Assembly: GCA_016700415.1 (NCBI GenBank) | Contig: CP065018.1 | Location: forward strand, 1,928,001-1,992,000 | Direction: 5' to 3' | DNA: 64,000 bases | Source: Flavobacteriales bacterium | GTDB taxonomy: Bacteria; Bacteroidota; Bacteroidia; Flavobacteriales_F; PHOS-HE28 | The notes under the pieces: generated by a model | Told to the model about the DNA's origin: nothing | Databases searched by the model: none | The model's input: the letters and a program-made list of their open reading frames with translations, nothing else | Translations under genes and position numbers: made by a program | In this document: positions 46,501 through 54,514 of the stretch, in pieces | How the letters are laid out: each line of letters begins with the position of its first letter | Position numbering within the stretch: the stretch's first letter is position 1

Positions 46501-46668
46501 CACCAGCACGCGCTCGCGCATCTCAGCCGCGGCCTTGTTGGTGAAGGTGAGTGCGAGGATGTGTGAGTAGGCCGCAGGATCAGGACCGTGCAGGGAGAGC
46601 AGCAGGTAGTGCTTCACCAAGGCGTGTGTCTTGCCGGCACCGGCGGAACTGTGTAGGACCTTGAACAT
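43561..46668 (-). CDS. addA: AddA-like helicase-nuclease (UvrD-type)
   Basis: Large subunit of the AddAB recombination exonuclease, 1035 aa. SF1 helicase motifs in order: HSSAGAGKTHALVKHY (Walker A), LTFTNKAAAEMRERV (Ia), FLIDEFQDTSLMQW (II), VGDAKQAIYRWRNGE (III), MTVHKAKGLQFPVVIVPE (V) and YVALTRPEQRLYVSV (VI). The C-terminal nuclease has AVRPDRVVREGDVFRVLDIK with TGAPSEKHADQVRAY. The upstream minus-strand sequence TAACTTCGG, 5-13 bp before the start, resembles the -7 box. addB is separated from it by an unrelated block of genes on the other strand. Confidence 0.93.
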   Translation of the reverse strand: MFKVLHSSAGAGKTHALVKHYLLLSLHGPDPAAYSHILALTFTNKAAAEMRERVLVYLEALASEKPMDGAKADVRDSVMAEAGITAEELHRRAKAMLTHMLHHWSQVAISTIDAFTRRVVMPFSRDLQLDHELRMTTEEQYYRAKAVDLLLEEAGRDAALTKVLVATCEQLLEDESSWRPDKPLLELSAQLTKENALEHLATLREMDSEQFLELYKRLRQRTKEFRERMRKLGADACDAIERAALTDKDLANGKGGFISYLRKLRDFDGPFDMGKNVIKTLESDKWHSGSATPSAISAIENLASLFRTTIGTVEALRDTEMRDYFIVEAITHDLLATASLNSIDQRLEELKREEGISFFSDLTRKVMAIVQDEPAPFLYERLGEKYQHFLIDEFQDTSLMQWHALLPLVENALSTGGSVLLVGDAKQAIYRWRNGEARQFVAFPKIFRKELLARGDAFESALIRAHVPVEPLASNHRSARSIITFNNDVAGRLKLELDEQERNVYDRHEQAMVREDEGYVEVSCYATGKEAEEDGPWDLMVKAVSDSLADDFRLGDIAVLVRTKAQGATASDHLAQQGWEVVSPDGLTLGANPVACAVVHVLAWLQRPVDENAALAAQSIASVRAKAETVDPFPEGQKPQELLRHWRSEHPRISARLPLVTLVCRIAEALAHDPATDVFIMGLVNEAHAFSKTGGDDLPGFLEHWDRTASGRSVGGTPGLDAIQVMTVHKAKGLQFPVVIVPEAGKSSRGGNGERTWITPEPALEGPPSALVKKVSALTDLGIPELMEEDRLTKLDQLDVLYVALTRPEQRLYVSVAGGVNDFLAKALREHLGLEAGTRWSAGMRGPRIEKERRGALPKEPAAFELSSAAPQGERELALRREAPEGWDPADPDPYRSHGRAVHAMLARVHTPADLPEAVAMESTSWGLSPDVTAAIAKQLEALLAKPELAPFFREGLEVHTESTLLNAEGHAVRPDRVVREGDVFRVLDIKTGAPSEKHADQVRAYTELLHVIEGKPVEGYLLYVSDGMLVPVEA

Positions 46669-46747
46669 GGATGGCCGAAGTTAGGATGTCGCAAAGACCT
46701 CCCCTGCAGTCGATGTTGGGCGGTTGCGGGCTGGAGCCCGGCGGACA

Positions 46748-49174
46748 TTACCAAGTCGCGCGCAACGCCACCATCACGTTCCGGCCCGGTGCGCTCACGC
46801 CGCTGGCAAAGACCCGGTAGTTCCGGTCCAGGATATTCTCCACCCCGGCCTGAACGGAAAGGATCCGCGAAAGGGAAAACTCACCGCGCACATTCAACGT
46901 CCACCACGCGGGCATTCCGTCCGGTGTGGCACTGCTCAAGTTGTCCTCACCACTGCCGCTGTAATCGGCCAACCGTTTCCATCCGTTGTACAATGCGTAG
47001 ATCTCCGCATGGATCCGCTTGGCGGAATAATCCACTGCCGTGCGCCCGTACACTGGCGGAATATGGTCCAGCGGCGTGGCAGAGCTGTCCGTGTGCAACC
47101 GCCCATAGGTACAGGTGATGCCGCTTTTGAGCGACCAGCGTGCGGTGAACTTGGCAGCAATTTGGGTACTGCCGCCGCTGATGGTCGCCCTGCCCGCGTT
47201 GGTCATGGTCGTCACCCGGCTCATCATGCCGTCGTACAGGATGCTGTCGCGTCCGTTCGCTGTGGAGGGCGCCACCACCAGCGCATCGGTGTACCACGTG
47301 TGGAAGGCCTGCGCATCGAGGGTGTAACGTTCCGCGAAAGTCTTGCTGATGCCCACCTCCGTGTTCAGCGTGCGCTCCGGACGCAGGCCGGGGTTGGGCA
47401 CGATCACTTGGCCCGGTGTGCTGTCGAACACTTTTCCGAGGTCGTCCACGTTGGGCGCGCGGAAGCCGGTGCTCGCCAAGGCCGTGACGCGCCATGCTTT
47501 TCCCGGCGACCACACCGCGCCCGCCCGCCAATTGAAGGCCGTGTTGTCCTGGGCCACCGTGCCGTTGAGGAACTGGAAGTCCTCCGCGTCGCTGAAGGTG
47601 CTGCGCAGGCCCACATGCGAGAGCCGCACCCCTTCGCTCAGCAGCCATCGGCGGTTCAGCTCCACGGTGTGCGTGAGATAGGCCGCGGCATGCGTCATCG
47701 TGCTGCTGCCCGGATAGCGCGTACCGAGATAAGAAACAGCACCCGTTACGATGTACTCCGAAAAAGCCGAGGAGGTCACTGCGTCGCGCGTCAGTTCCAA
47801 CCCGTAGCGCAGCTCGTGCTTGGCGATGCGCTTCTCAAAGTCGGCGTTGAGGCCGAAAATGGTCACTTCCTCGGTGCGGTTCTTCAGGGAATTGCTGCCG
47901 AAATTCCTGTTGTGGCGGCTCTGCACCACGCGCTGGCCGTTGGCGGTGATCTGGCTTTGGTCGAAGAATCCGTTCCCTTCCAACTCCAGCGTATAGGCGG
48001 CCAACAGCCGCTGTTGTGGACCGTAGTACCATTCGGCGCTGGCGGGAACGATCGCCCCGGCGCTGTCAGTGGAGTAAAGGGATAGGCGGTCGTAGCGCGG
48101 CACATCACTGCTGGTGCTCATCTGCAGGTTCAACTGGTGCGTGGTACGTGTGCCGCTGCGGAAGCGCAGCTTCTCCAGCAGGTCCAACTGTTGGTAGCCG
48201 GTGCCGGTCTGCACGTCCGGGTCCGGGTTGGGAACGGCCACATCGGCACCATCAATGCGTTCCACGGTGAACGGCTTTTTCCCAAAGTCCGGATACGCGG
48301 AAAGGCGCTGTTGCCCTTGGCGGAGGTCCCCGAAATCGCTGGCGGTGATGCTCGTGAAGCTGGAGAGCTTATGACCGCCCAAGCTGATGTCCGCGTGGGC
48401 GGTGCGCTCGTCGTTGGCCGTGCTGTAGCGCGCATAGGCCCCACCGTGGAAGAGGCGTGTTCCCGCGCTGTCGGAAAAAGGCGTACTGCGCGTCATCAGG
48501 TGTACCACGCCGCCCAAGGCATCGCTGCCGTAGACCACGGAGGCCGGGCCGCTGATCACCTCGATGCGTTCCAACGCGTTGGGGTCCATCGTCATGATGT
48601 CCTGCAAATGGCCCGCGCGGTAGATGGCGTTGTTCATGCGCACGCCGTCCACCACCAACAGCACGCGGCTGGCCTCGAAGCCGCGGATCACGGGGCTGCC
48701 GCCGCCCATCTGGCTCTTCTGCACGAAGACCGTACCGCTGTTCTGCAACAGGTCGCCGGTGCTTTGCGGGGCATCGAAGGCGATCTCCTTGCGCGCAAGC
48801 ACGTCGATCTGTTCAGGCACATCCTGCCGGGGTTCCTTGAAGCGGCTGGCGGAAAAAACGAAGGCGTCCAGTTCGGTGGTGCGCGGCCACAGCAATAGCG
48901 GACCATCCAACTTCCGCAAGGCCGACGCACGGATCCGCAAAGGCTCGTAACTGATATGCTCCACGCGGACCAAGGCACTGTCCGGGAAACCGGCAAGGCC
49001 CACACTGCCGGTGCTATCGGTGGCGGCCTGCCGTGCCGGGGCCTTGGAGGAAAGCACCGCGCCGATCACCGGCTGGCGGCTTGTGCCGTCCAAGACCTGC
49101 AAGGCTTGCGCCGAGGCAGGCGATGCCATCAACAGGCAGCTGAACAAGGCGAGAAGTGCAATTCGTACGTCCAT
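46748..49174 (-). CDS. TonB-dependent receptor, haemoglobin/haem type
   Basis: Outer-membrane beta-barrel transporter of 808 aa. A signal peptide (ends SPASA) is followed by a carboxypeptidase-like regulatory domain (about 25-95; VLDGTSRQPVIGAVLSSKAP). The plug (about 110-240) carries QMGGGSPVIRGFEASRVLLV, VDGVRMNNAIYRAGHLQD and RIEVISGPASVVYGSDALGG, a set typical of the haemoglobin/transferrin-type receptor family. The C-terminus ends FASGVSAPGRNVMVALRATW with the terminal aromatic of barrels. The start at ATG 49174 was chosen over an adjacent TTG. Haem or haem-protein uptake is inferred from the plug type. Confidence 0.88.
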   Translation of the reverse strand: MDVRIALLALFSCLLMASPASAQALQVLDGTSRQPVIGAVLSSKAPARQAATDSTGSVGLAGFPDSALVRVEHISYEPLRIRASALRKLDGPLLLWPRTTELDAFVFSASRFKEPRQDVPEQIDVLARKEIAFDAPQSTGDLLQNSGTVFVQKSQMGGGSPVIRGFEASRVLLVVDGVRMNNAIYRAGHLQDIMTMDPNALERIEVISGPASVVYGSDALGGVVHLMTRSTPFSDSAGTRLFHGGAYARYSTANDERTAHADISLGGHKLSSFTSITASDFGDLRQGQQRLSAYPDFGKKPFTVERIDGADVAVPNPDPDVQTGTGYQQLDLLEKLRFRSGTRTTHQLNLQMSTSSDVPRYDRLSLYSTDSAGAIVPASAEWYYGPQQRLLAAYTLELEGNGFFDQSQITANGQRVVQSRHNRNFGSNSLKNRTEEVTIFGLNADFEKRIAKHELRYGLELTRDAVTSSAFSEYIVTGAVSYLGTRYPGSSTMTHAAAYLTHTVELNRRWLLSEGVRLSHVGLRSTFSDAEDFQFLNGTVAQDNTAFNWRAGAVWSPGKAWRVTALASTGFRAPNVDDLGKVFDSTPGQVIVPNPGLRPERTLNTEVGISKTFAERYTLDAQAFHTWYTDALVVAPSTANGRDSILYDGMMSRVTTMTNAGRATISGGSTQIAAKFTARWSLKSGITCTYGRLHTDSSATPLDHIPPVYGRTAVDYSAKRIHAEIYALYNGWKRLADYSGSGEDNLSSATPDGMPAWWTLNVRGEFSLSRILSVQAGVENILDRNYRVFASGVSAPGRNVMVALRATW

Positions 49175-49222
49175 CAACTGATCAGCTCGTCCTCTTCCCG
49201 AGGGAATATCGGGGCCGCAAAT

Positions 49223-49285
49223 CTATCGCACCACCACCAAACGCACCGCCTGCCCCGCGACGTGGCCAACGAGTCGGCGTCCAAG
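49223..49285 (-). pseudogene. leftover T9SS type A sorting-domain tail
   Basis: On the minus strand just after the BNR-protein stop (49287), an open frame reads LVGHVAGQAVRLVVVR then stop (TAG at 49223-49225). Its end, RQAVRLVVVR-like, is almost identical to the C-terminus of the T9SS protein encoded at 53579-54514 (ATERGRQAVRLVVVR). It looks like the old 3' end of a T9SS gene left behind when another gene's tail was placed in front of it. Confidence 0.55.
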
Positions 49286-49286
49286 G

Positions 49287-52200
49287 TCAATTGATGACCA
49301 CCTTCGCCAAATGCTGTTCCTTCCCGTGTGATACAATTAGCGTATAGATGCCACGAAGCCCGTTCACGTCGATCGTTTGGACACGTCCTTTCATGCTTCC
49401 TGTAAATGCAATCTTACCAAGTGTGTCCACAAATCGGATTTGAGAAATGTCAGTCCTTTCCGCTTGTTCCAGTTCGATGGTCATCTTCCCTTCATTGGGG
49501 TTCGGATAGACCTTCACGCCTGTGTCACGTTCATGTTCGGCCTCCTCTCCTAACCCGCCACCTGTTGAGGTGATCTCCATTTTGGGGTGGAAGCTGTTGT
49601 CCGGCCCATCACAGGGATGAATGAAAAGATGCGACCCAGGAACCAGGTGAACACGCGAATTCCCGTTGGCCGAAACATGGACTGCATTACCCGCTCTTCC
49701 GGTAAAATCGGAAAGACCGATGTCCCCTGCATCCGCTACGATGGAGACGTTATTGGACGCCTCTTGAAAGGTGCTTGAAAGACCGGCCGCATTGGCCGTC
49801 GTGAAATACAGATCGGTGTTCAAGGGGCACGCGAGCGATGACTCCCAGATCCCCCGTCCATAAGTGGATGCCCTCAATTTATTCGAGGCATAGTTGATCT
49901 CCAGCCCCGTGACGATACAGGCTGGAAACTCATCATTGAAGCAGACCCAACCCGTGTTCTGCGGATCGGTGATGTTATCCGAATTGTAGAGCGACCGGTT
50001 CGTATAGAACACGCCCACATCCGTACCCACGTAGAGGCCGTCGGTCGACCCCGTCTCATACACGATCGTATTGATCGGCAATGGCGTCAGCCCAAGGGAA
50101 TAATCCGTCCACGTGGCACCGCCGTCCGATGTGTAGTATACTCGGCTTGATCCATTGTATGGTTCAGCCAGATTCCCATAGGAACCTACAGCACCGAACG
50201 AAACCCAGACGCGATCGACGTGGGCGGGGTCGACCACAATGCCACTGATGGCATACCAATTCACAGGAAGATCGTTGGTAATATCCGCCCATGAAGCTCC
50301 GCCATCCAACGTTTTCCAAATTTTCTTTTTAATCAGATTGTCGACATCCCACGTGGGGTTTTCAAATCCGAAGTAGATCACGTCCGGATCTGATGGAGAG
50401 ATCGCAAACGCGCTACACCCTGAACCCGCTCCGACACCTTGAGCCGTAAAATCAGAAAGCGGGGTCCATGAATTACTGCTTGGGTTGTACCGGAACAGAT
50501 CATGAAAGCCGATGTACATGTTGTTCTCATGGTCTATCACCAATGGCTGGTCCCTCACATTCCATATATCCGGCGAAATTTGAAGTCCCATATTGAAATT
50601 ATCCGAGTTACCTGAATTCCCCCATGGTGGCTGAGGCTGCGACACATTCCAAGTTTGCCCACCGTCATTCGTTTTTCCCAAATAGTTCCCACCATTTAGT
50701 GTTGAAGGAAGCCCCCAGCCGATTTTCTCACCGATTGCATTCAAGGGATTTTCTCGATCAATGGCCATTCTGTATGCATCTCCCACTATCAAGTTTATCC
50801 AACTACCATTCTCATGCGTGGAGAACCCATTGTCCTGTGCCCCGGCCACGATTCTCTCCGGCACTTTTTCCGAGCCGGCAAGTCCGTAGAATTGGCCGAC
50901 CGCCAAGCCGCTGCCATTGACGTTCCTCCAATGCACCTTATTATTTGGTGGCGGATCTGTGGAGGTCGAATAAAGTACCCCACCGTCCGTTCCAGCCAGC
51001 AGTATGTCATTCAATCCATCGGAACTGGCTTGGAACAATTGCAGGGCACGTATATCCGCATGTGTGGAAGTTCCATTATAGGTGCCATTGTATTCTGTTA
51101 TCTTGAAGAAACTTGTGCCACCATTTGTCGATTTATAGACTTTGCGGCCAATCGACTCCCCATCGTTTTTACCATCTGCCGTATACATTATATTCGTATT
51201 TTCATCGGACACAATAAATAGTGGTCCATAATTATTTGTCACAGTATGTAAAAACCAAGTTATTCCGCCATCTGTTGACTGATCGATCCTGGAATCCACA
51301 CTTGACCTGTAAAGGGCATATAACATGCTATTTGTTGCAGCTAGATAAACAGGATAGCGATTATGTGGGTGATGGAACAAAGAAGCGCTTAGATTCTCGG
51401 TTAGCTGGGACCACGTAGAGGTGCTATTGACCCAGCGCCAAAGCCCCCCTTTGAAAAGATCATCATTATCATCAAACCGAGTCGTGGTAACAACGATATT
51501 ACCTGGGTCCAGCGGGTCTATCACAAGGTTCGCAATATCCAGGGCATCGTTAGCAATTGCAGCGTTCAGCCCCATCGAAGGCCATGTATCCCCTCCGTCC
51601 GTGGTTTTGAAAACTTCCTTACCGGTGAAAGCATATATCGTATTGTGGTCCACCGGTGACATCACCAACTTTTTCACGGCAGTGATCTCATTGACAAAGG
51701 GGTTGTAATTCACCCCGGTAAAATCCCAAGTCGGGAGCGGGTCCATACCGTTGGAGGTTTTCAATACGCCTACGCCGAAGCCTACATTGCCGGTGTAAAA
51801 GCCTGTTGCAATGTAGATGATGTCCGAATTGGATGGGTCTATCAAGATATCGCCAATCCCAAGCCCAGGAAGGTGGGATTGATCGGTGATGTTCTGCCAA
51901 ACGGGGTCTGCTGCATCAATATCGTTGGTCCTCCATAGCCCACCATTGGGGGCACCGGCATAGACCACGGAAGCGTTGTTGGGATCCCTTGCCACCGCAT
52001 TGATCCAGCCCATTTCTTGGCGCTCCAGTTGAACGGGACCCAGCAAGCCCCAGCTCGCCGGATAGGAGGATGGACTGGTACATGGCTTCGTTTGGACCAG
52101 CGATTTCATAACATCCACATAGTGGCTGAACTTGCCTGTCTTGGCTCCGTCCATCGCGTCGCCCATCCGGCTGCTCCAGAACCATTTCCAGCGTGCGAAC

Positions 52201-52388
52201 AGAACGCCGGCACTCTCCTCGGAGGTATCCGTTGGCGCGGCCTTCAGAGCAGAATCTACCTCGGCTACGATGTTGTAGTAGTTGGCTTGGGGATTACCGA
52301 TCCGCTTCATATAATCTTGGGCTTCCTGTGCTTGACAAGGAAATTGGCCGAACACCACGAATGCAACTAAGACTCCTGAAATTTTCAT
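49287..52388 (-). CDS. BNR/VPS10-like repeat protein with T9SS type A domain
   Basis: Exported protein of 1033 aa; signal peptide MKISGVLVAFVVFGQFPCQA. About 100-850 holds repeated beta-propeller (BNR/sortilin-like) blades: VYAGAPNGGLWRTND, IIYIATGFYTGNV, NTIYAFTGKEVFKTTDGGDT, YKSTNGGTSFFKI, KTLDGGASWADIT and YYTSDGGATWTDYS. The last ~80 residues are a type A sorting domain (VKVYPNPNEGKMTIELEQAE, GLRGIYTLIVSHG). It overlaps the upstream T9SS gene by 4 bp (ATGA). Base composition is somewhat lower in GC than its neighbours, hinting at a different history. Probable carbohydrate- or protein-binding propeller; no hydrolase motif was seen. Confidence 0.85.
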   Translation of the reverse strand: MKISGVLVAFVVFGQFPCQAQEAQDYMKRIGNPQANYYNIVAEVDSALKAAPTDTSEESAGVLFARWKWFWSSRMGDAMDGAKTGKFSHYVDVMKSLVQTKPCTSPSSYPASWGLLGPVQLERQEMGWINAVARDPNNASVVYAGAPNGGLWRTNDIDAADPVWQNITDQSHLPGLGIGDILIDPSNSDIIYIATGFYTGNVGFGVGVLKTSNGMDPLPTWDFTGVNYNPFVNEITAVKKLVMSPVDHNTIYAFTGKEVFKTTDGGDTWPSMGLNAAIANDALDIANLVIDPLDPGNIVVTTTRFDDNDDLFKGGLWRWVNSTSTWSQLTENLSASLFHHPHNRYPVYLAATNSMLYALYRSSVDSRIDQSTDGGITWFLHTVTNNYGPLFIVSDENTNIMYTADGKNDGESIGRKVYKSTNGGTSFFKITEYNGTYNGTSTHADIRALQLFQASSDGLNDILLAGTDGGVLYSTSTDPPPNNKVHWRNVNGSGLAVGQFYGLAGSEKVPERIVAGAQDNGFSTHENGSWINLIVGDAYRMAIDRENPLNAIGEKIGWGLPSTLNGGNYLGKTNDGGQTWNVSQPQPPWGNSGNSDNFNMGLQISPDIWNVRDQPLVIDHENNMYIGFHDLFRYNPSSNSWTPLSDFTAQGVGAGSGCSAFAISPSDPDVIYFGFENPTWDVDNLIKKKIWKTLDGGASWADITNDLPVNWYAISGIVVDPAHVDRVWVSFGAVGSYGNLAEPYNGSSRVYYTSDGGATWTDYSLGLTPLPINTIVYETGSTDGLYVGTDVGVFYTNRSLYNSDNITDPQNTGWVCFNDEFPACIVTGLEINYASNKLRASTYGRGIWESSLACPLNTDLYFTTANAAGLSSTFQEASNNVSIVADAGDIGLSDFTGRAGNAVHVSANGNSRVHLVPGSHLFIHPCDGPDNSFHPKMEITSTGGGLGEEAEHERDTGVKVYPNPNEGKMTIELEQAERTDISQIRFVDTLGKIAFTGSMKGRVQTIDVNGLRGIYTLIVSHGKEQHLAKVVIN

Positions 52389-53371
52389 TGCTTGAGGATT
52401 TTGGTCTGATAAAGAAACTTACCATCCTTATGCACCCGGAGGAAATACAGTCCCTTGGATAGACTGGACATATCAAGCTTTTTTTTCGCATAAGATACGG
52501 GAAACCGAAGCAGCTCCCTTCCAAGCAGATCAACAACGGAAACCTCCAATGGAAGGTTAACGGAATTGATACTGAATTCCACATGATTCACGAATGGATT
52601 GGGCGAGATATGGAATATACCTTTTCGTATTTCCGTGGCACCTCCAAGAGCTGTTGGCAATTCACCGCAAGGTGCAAGGTATGGACCGCCACAAAGCCCT
52701 GTATAGATGATATTCTCATTTACGGAAAAACAACTTAACCCAATTCCATATGAAGCCGGAACAGTATAACATGCTGTTAGGCCATTTGTGGAACCAATCC
52801 CTTCAATTATCGAAGTCTCATGACATGGGTCGTCGGTTAGGAAATTTATTTTCTTGCGGTAGTTGCCCCCAATTTGAATCGAGTCAACAGATTCAACTGT
52901 CAATGTCATTCCCCCGCAAAGGCCAAGTCCTCCGTAAAGCCCCTTGAGCGTATCTCCCAATTCAAGGGTAAAGTCATAGAGCAGGGTATCCGATGCCATG
53001 CCAAGCTGCCGCCAATAGACTTTATGAGCGGTCGTATCATCGCGAAGGAAGCCCGCCCCGAGGTCCATGGGGGCTTCACAACATCCACCAGTGTAGATCA
53101 CAGATTCCTCCAAGATACTTTTGTAGGTAAAGCCGTCAATCAATGTATCTTCGCCGTAGTAGTTCTTGATGTACATACCTGTTCCACAACTTATGTCGGT
53201 GCATCCGGAGACCATCCCCCACACGGCATTGCTATCCGGGAAGGGGTGGTAAACGTTGAACTGGGCGCTGGCTTGGGAAGCCCCGGCGAAGGCAGCTGCG
53301 CATAGCAGCGAACATCTGAACAAGCCCAAAAGGGAATGGCGGAAACTCCGGAGGAATGATGATTTTTTCAT
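52385..53371 (-). CDS. T9SS type A sorting domain protein
   Basis: Exported protein of 328 aa, signal peptide ending near QASAQ. The middle is a Cys-containing all-beta region of unknown family (GCTDISCGTGMYIKNYYGED, TGGCCEAP, CGGPYLAPCGELP). The C-terminus is a type A sorting domain (FHISPNPFVNHVEFSINSV, GRELLRFPVSYAKKKL, LSKGLYFLRVHKDG). The ATG at 53371 (MKKSSFLRSF) is overlapped by the stop of a short upstream frame (53368-53466). Its overall layout resembles the two T9SS paralogues upstream. Confidence 0.82.
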   Translation of the reverse strand: MKKSSFLRSFRHSLLGLFRCSLLCAAAFAGASQASAQFNVYHPFPDSNAVWGMVSGCTDISCGTGMYIKNYYGEDTLIDGFTYKSILEESVIYTGGCCEAPMDLGAGFLRDDTTAHKVYWRQLGMASDTLLYDFTLELGDTLKGLYGGLGLCGGMTLTVESVDSIQIGGNYRKKINFLTDDPCHETSIIEGIGSTNGLTACYTVPASYGIGLSCFSVNENIIYTGLCGGPYLAPCGELPTALGGATEIRKGIFHISPNPFVNHVEFSINSVNLPLEVSVVDLLGRELLRFPVSYAKKKLDMSSLSKGLYFLRVHKDGKFLYQTKILKQ

Positions 53372-53466
53372 GGCTTACCGTTGAGACGCTTCAAGTGCCT
53401 CCATCCGCTGCTCCAAGGCCCGGTATTTCCCTCCAACCGGAGAATGTACAGCCCCCGCTCTCGCAT
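53368..53466 (-). CDS. possible 32-aa leader or gene remnant before the T9SS gene
   Basis: A minus-strand frame from the ATG at 53466 reads MRERGLYILRLEGNTGPWSS and ends LKRLNGKP, with its TGA overlapping the next ATG (ATGA). GLYILRLEG resembles the end of a type A sorting domain. It begins inside the 80-bp repeat described separately. It could be a translated coupling leader, but a remnant of a lost gene is at least as likely. Confidence 0.25.
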   Translation of the reverse strand: MRERGLYILRLEGNTGPWSSGWRHLKRLNGKP

Positions 53467-53530
53467 GTGTTCCGCCCGTTCCACAACTATACACCCCGTC
53501 CCATGGCCGGGTCACTTGTGAGCGCGGGGT
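53451..53530. repeat. 80-bp repeat, copy A
   Basis: About 85% identical (68 of 80 positions by eye) to copy B at 55457-55536, without gaps. It lies 80 bp upstream of the T9SS gene that starts at 53371. The shared core includes gggtcacttgtgagcgcggg and gcccccgctctcgca. Confidence 0.7.
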
Positions 53531-53578
53531 TTTCTGTGTGTCCATTAGCTAATCAGCTAATCTATCTCATCCGCTAAT

Positions 53579-54514
53579 CTACCTCACCACCACCAACCGT
53601 ACCGCCTGCCTGCCCCGCTCCGTGGCCACCACCGCCGTGTAAACGCCGGGCGGTTGCGCGGTGAGGTCAATGGTGTTGCCGCCGCCTTGCCATACTTGTT
53701 GGCCGGTGGAGGTGTAGACTGCAATGGTATTGGCCAGTGGCAATAGGCCGAGAGTGAATTGACCTGTGGATGGGTTGGGTGTGATGAAGGCCGTCTTTGC
53801 CGAATGCAATTCCTCTATACCAACGGGTAATAGCGAGCAATCACACGGAATACCCGGAAGGCCGGGGTGGCCAAATTGGCCGGAATAGACATAATTGTCT
53901 TGCACACGCAAACAATTCAGTTCATCAAATCCACCACTAACATTCAGCATGATGATCGGTCCGTATGACCCCCCAATACCGTTTTGCCAAAATATTTGGA
54001 AGGCATTTTCAGGATTTACCGCAGGTGCACTTTGAGCATGAATAAATCTCCGCGTGACTGAAACGCCATTATTCTCCAGCGTACTGATTGAATCCACGAT
54101 CACAGACTGGAGCCAATAGAAAGAATTAACCTCCCATGAGATCATGGTTAACACATCATGCACGGTGTCCCCAACGTTTGCACTTATGTCGACCGCGAGA
54201 TATTCCTGCATGGAGTCCAAAAGCATCACATATCCCTTGCCTGAAGTATCGGACCGCACATAAAAGCGTTGCACCAGATTCGGGTTTTCAAACCATCCGT
54301 AGGTAGCGTATTCCAAAATTCGCTTATATGTTTGGCCAAGAACCACTGTATCGGGGTCTGCACCCATGATCAATTGTACGCGTACGAAATCCGAATTATT
54401 AAAATCGGAAAAACACCATGATGCTGAGGAGTCAGGATAGGTTTGGGCCATGCATGAATGAGCCGTCATGCAGAACAACAATGTGTTCAACAGTTTCTTT
54501 AGTGCTGCACTCAT
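53579..54514 (-). CDS. T9SS type A protein, tandem paralogue (downstream copy)
   Basis: Exported protein of 311 aa: signal peptide MSAALKKLLNTLLFCMTAHSCMAQ, a central domain of unknown family shared with the next gene (SSASWCFSDFNNSDFVR, QRFYVRSDTSGKGYVMLLDS, FWQNGIGGSYGPI, GIPCDCSLLPVG) and a C-terminal sorting domain (FITPNPSTGQFTLGLLP, PGVYTAVVATERGRQ). The ATG at 54514 overlaps the upstream paralogue's stop as ATGA. Recent tandem duplication is likely, since the first ~80 bp of both genes are nearly identical. Confidence 0.82.
   Translation of the reverse strand: MSAALKKLLNTLLFCMTAHSCMAQTYPDSSASWCFSDFNNSDFVRVQLIMGADPDTVVLGQTYKRILEYATYGWFENPNLVQRFYVRSDTSGKGYVMLLDSMQEYLAVDISANVGDTVHDVLTMISWEVNSFYWLQSVIVDSISTLENNGVSVTRRFIHAQSAPAVNPENAFQIFWQNGIGGSYGPIIMLNVSGGFDELNCLRVQDNYVYSGQFGHPGLPGIPCDCSLLPVGIEELHSAKTAFITPNPSTGQFTLGLLPLANTIAVYTSTGQQVWQGGGNTIDLTAQPPGVYTAVVATERGRQAVRLVVVR

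Noticed and set aside
36014..46668. addB/addA and interleaved genes as an anti-phage defence island
   Set aside because: AddAB is a housekeeping recombination enzyme, and the genes between are exported proteins and an ElaA acetyltransferase. No defence-specific domain was seen.
53356..53577. 73-codon plus-strand frame in the T9SS gap
   Set aside because: No start context, no conserved features, and it crosses the 80-bp repeat; the minus-strand reading fits the local gene order better.
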